NCBI GenBank assembly: GCA_013044305.1
Contig: JABEUT010000329.1
Coordinates: 1-8,126 of the forward strand
From: Bacteroidia bacterium
Lineage (GTDB): Bacteria; Bacteroidota; Bacteroidia; JABEUT01
Length of the DNA: 8,126 nt
Direction of reading: 5' to 3'
Of the stretch, positions 6,114-8,126 are shown in pieces. Below the pieces are notes generated by a model. It saw only the letters and a program-made list of their open reading frames with translations, ran no database searches and was not told where the DNA came from. Both the position numbers and the translations under genes were made by a program. Every line of letters starts with the position of its first letter. Within the stretch, counting starts at the first letter, position 1.

Positions 6114-7958
6114 TTATTTCCAACTGTTCAGGGTTGCCTCATCTATGTCCATCCCCATTTCTTTTGCCTTGCCGGCATCCTGCCTTGCCTTGTCGAATTC
6201 TTTCAGGGCACCGTAAGCAAGTGCCCTCATCAGGTATGTTTTGGCGGCGGGGTAAATAGCAATAGACTTTGTATAGTAATAAATGGCGCTGTCGTACACT
6301 CCCTTTTTATAGAATGCCACGCCCATATTGGCGGAAATATCTTCGTTGTCAGGTTCCAGGCGCAGCGCTTTATGAAAATCGGCTATGCCAAGATCGTACT
6401 TGCCATACAGGTCGGTGTACATGGTGCCACGGTTTATGTACGATTGCGGTTCGGTGGTATCCAACTTAATTGCCATGCTGTAATCGGCAAATGCCTTATC
6501 GTAATCTTTCATTCGGTAATACGACAAACCCCTGTTGAGATACAGGCGGCCGTAATCCGGCGACAGTGCTATGCCCTTGTCAAAGTCGGCTATCGCCTTA
6601 TCATACTGCCCGAAATCGTTGTAGAGATACCCCCTGTTGTTGTAGGCGATGTGGCAGGCAGGGTACTTGTCTATCACATCGGTCCAGAACCCTACAGGCT
6701 CTTTCCACACTACTGTGCGGCTGTGGGTTATAAAACACAAAACGCCGATCCAAACCCATATTCCAGCCATTAATAAGGCTCTTGCACCCGTTGGTATATT
6801 TATTTTTCCTCCCGCAAGGTTGCCCGCAATAATGAACAAGCCGATATAGGGAACGTAGCTATACCGCTCCGAAATGATGGTTTCGCCTACCGGCATAAAC
6901 TGCAAAACGGGTGCGATGGTGAGAAGGAAAAAGAGCAAGCCCCCTATAATTACAGGCTGATTGCGCCACTTTTTATAAACAAGTACGGCAAGCGCTATTA
7001 TTATAAACGGTGCCATAAAGACCATGACAGGAGCCTCGGTTGTACTTGAGAAAGGGTAGGGGTGGTAGCCCGATAACATGAGGGGGATAACAGACTTAAC
7101 AAGGTAGAGCAAAAGCCCGTAAGCCGCCACAAACGGAGTATGCCACAATGCAATGTGCATGGGGTTAAACGTTGGAGTGGTGCGTTGGGCAACTACTGCC
7201 AGGATGCCAAAACCCAGCGCAAGTAGAAAAAATGGTATTTTTTCTATGAAGCACTTTTTGTCAAGTTTTCTTCCCTGTATGTAGTCAACCGCCAGCATTG
7301 CCAAGGGAAATGTTACAGCCTGACCTTTGCAGAGTAGCGAAAATAAAAAAAGGACAAGTGTACTCACGTATCCCCGCGCCGAAAGGGTTTTGCTTTCTCC
7401 CCTACGGTTTGCAGGGTCAGTATAGGCCAGCAGTCCCAACAGATAAAAGAAGGTGTACATCACATCGCGCCTTTCCGCAATCCATGCCACCGACTCAAGG
7501 TGCATGGGGTGTATGCCGAAGAGCAGCGAAGCCACTGTGGCGGGAATTACCTTGTTGCCGCTAAGCCTGTACACTAGGACAAACACAAGAAAGGTATTGC
7601 CCAGGTGAAAGAGCAGGGAGGTTAGATGAAATGCAAAGGGATGAAGGCCACCCGCCAGCATGTAATCTGCCGCATAAGAAAGCTGCACCAATGGGCAATA
7701 GTTGCCCATGGCATAAGTGGTGAACATTGCCCAGATGTTTTTTGCATTTATTGATGTAATAATGCGGTTGCCGAGAACAAAGGTAGGGTCGTCCCAGTTC
7801 AGGAAATCGGCTGAAAGGAGCGGGTATAGGACAATAAAAGTAACGAGTACTACGCCGCCTGCATACATCCACCGCCCGCGCTGTGTTGTTCCGGACAGGA
7901 ACTGCCGGCTTGCAGCGGAGCCTTTCGGCTTGATTTTATTTTGCGGTTTTGCCGGCAT
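6114..7958 (-). CDS. TMTC-like multi-pass membrane protein with C-terminal TPRs (candidate GT-C glycosyltransferase)
   Basis: The 614-residue protein starts with a Lys-rich cytoplasmic tail (about 1-30), followed by roughly ten hydrophobic segments between 32 and 412 (for example 32-50, 107-131, 198-222, 241-258, 276-298, 311-328, 336-354, 366-381, 395-412). About five TPRs follow at 438-607, with consensus-like units such as AYNNRGYLYNDFGQYDKAIADF. The first loop carries LNWDDPTFV with an Asp-Asp pair (56-57), as in GT-C enzymes that use lipid-linked sugars. HPMHLESVAWIAERRDV (150-166) and ISERYSYVPYIGLF (362-375) match patterns I associate with the TMTC / DUF1736 group, whose animal members are linked to protein O-mannosylation. 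By analogy it may transfer sugar to exported proteins, with the TPRs outside the cytoplasm holding a partner, but activity is inferred. An in-frame stop lies 21 bases upstream, limiting the start to the ATG shown or Met31. No glycan gene cluster lies beside it. Confidence 0.88.
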   Translation of the reverse strand: MPAKPQNKIKPKGSAASRQFLSGTTQRGRWMYAGGVVLVTFIVLYPLLSADFLNWDDPTFVLGNRIITSINAKNIWAMFTTYAMGNYCPLVQLSYAADYMLAGGLHPFAFHLTSLLFHLGNTFLVFVLVYRLSGNKVIPATVASLLFGIHPMHLESVAWIAERRDVMYTFFYLLGLLAYTDPANRRGESKTLSARGYVSTLVLFLFSLLCKGQAVTFPLAMLAVDYIQGRKLDKKCFIEKIPFFLLALGFGILAVVAQRTTPTFNPMHIALWHTPFVAAYGLLLYLVKSVIPLMLSGYHPYPFSSTTEAPVMVFMAPFIIIALAVLVYKKWRNQPVIIGGLLFFLLTIAPVLQFMPVGETIISERYSYVPYIGLFIIAGNLAGGKINIPTGARALLMAGIWVWIGVLCFITHSRTVVWKEPVGFWTDVIDKYPACHIAYNNRGYLYNDFGQYDKAIADFDKGIALSPDYGRLYLNRGLSYYRMKDYDKAFADYSMAIKLDTTEPQSYINRGTMYTDLYGKYDLGIADFHKALRLEPDNEDISANMGVAFYKKGVYDSAIYYYTKSIAIYPAAKTYLMRALAYGALKEFDKARQDAGKAKEMGMDIDEATLNSWK

Positions 7959-7990
7959 AATCCTATGCAGTAGGGTTTATTTAGGGGCAG

Positions 7991-7998
7991 TAAAGCTA
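7991..7998 (-). promoter_or_regulatory. Weak -7-like box upstream of the TMTC-like gene
   Basis: On the minus strand this reads TAGCTTTA, matching TAnnTTTG at all but the last fixed base, and would give a leader of about 28 bases. No TTG partner is present. It is offered only because no better box exists in this gap. Confidence 0.25.
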
Positions 7999-8046
7999 TA
8001 AAAGTACTAGAAAATGAAGATTTAACTATCCTTTTCATTGAAAAAT

Positions 8047-8074
8047 TTGGGATTTAAAAAAAATTATATCTTTG
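8047..8074 (+). promoter_or_regulatory. Bacteroidota promoter for the right-edge gene
   Basis: TTG at 8047-8049, a 17-base A-rich spacer with a run of eight A, and TATCTTTG at 8067-8074 (exact TAnnTTTG match) make this the most complete promoter in the window. The spacing lies inside the 17-23 range for the phylum. The predicted start is near 8079, leaving only about 7 bases before the ATG at 8086. Confidence 0.7.
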
Positions 8075-8085
8075 TATTCTGATTC

Positions 8086-8126
8086 ATGAAAAAAATTATG
8101 GAGCAGTTTAATCATTCTGGTTCCAA
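8086..8126 (+). CDS. Start of an unidentified gene (cut by the right edge)
   Basis: An ATG 12 bases after the -7 box opens a frame reading MKKIMEQFNHSGS up to the edge, with no stop in 13 complete codons. A second in-frame ATG at 8098 is the alternative start. The stretch is too short to assign a family, and the gene call rests mainly on the strong promoter placed directly before it. Confidence 0.5.
   Translation, partial: MKKIMEQFNHSGS

Noticed and set aside
5492..6259. Plus-strand open frame of 255 codons opposite the asnS start and the TMTC-like end
   Set aside because: It overlaps two real genes antisense, crosses the asnS promoter, and encodes a Cys/Leu/Ser-rich sequence typical of a shadow frame.
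5724..6773. Plus-strand open frame of 349 codons across the asnS/TMTC-like junction
   Set aside because: It lies antisense to two well-supported genes, its translation has no recognisable domain or coherent composition, and no promoter box precedes it.
8013..8039. Inverted repeat AATGAA ... TTCATT upstream of the right-edge promoter
   Set aside because: The six-base arms are AT-rich and 15 bases apart, which is expected by chance in such sequence.

Overview
The window looks like ordinary chromosome from a member of the Bacteroidota, probably a Chitinophagales- or Sphingobacteriales-like environmental bacterium. Four things support this. Intergenic gaps repeatedly carry the Bacteroidota -7 promoter box TAnnTTTG, and clear Shine-Dalgarno sequences are absent. 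A bacterial GH3-family protein and a TMTC-like membrane/TPR protein are present. The left-edge gene encodes a secreted TPR-type N-terminus of the kind common in that phylum. I see no tRNA, rRNA, CRISPR array, insertion sequence or phage gene, and no gene-free stretch reaches 300 bases.

Layout, left to right. On the minus strand, a 291-residue exported beta-propeller-like protein (259-1134) is followed 7 bases later by the start of a secreted TPR protein that runs off the left edge (1-251). These two look like an operon. A short divergent promoter region (about 1135-1273) then leads rightward to a membrane-anchored, FMN/3Fe-4S glutamate-synthase-domain protein (1274-2872). Facing it with only 5 bases between stop codons is a GH3-type acyl-amido synthetase (2878-4410, minus). 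Upstream of that, also on the minus strand, are asparaginyl-tRNA synthetase asnS (4577-5959) and a TMTC-like multi-pass protein with a TPR tail (6114-7958). A last divergent promoter near the right edge drives a gene of which only about 14 codons are visible (8086 onward, plus).

How the genes relate. Apart from the left-edge pair, most genes seem to be separate transcription units: candidate promoter boxes precede the 291-residue gene, the glutamate-synthase-like gene, GH3, asnS and the right-edge gene. I find no convincing multi-gene novel system. The points most worth a second look are the likely leaderless or near-leaderless arrangement of GH3 and the 291-residue gene, the orphan glutamate-synthase core that lacks its usual partner domains, the GH3 enzyme of unknown substrate, and the TMTC-like candidate glycosyltransferase.
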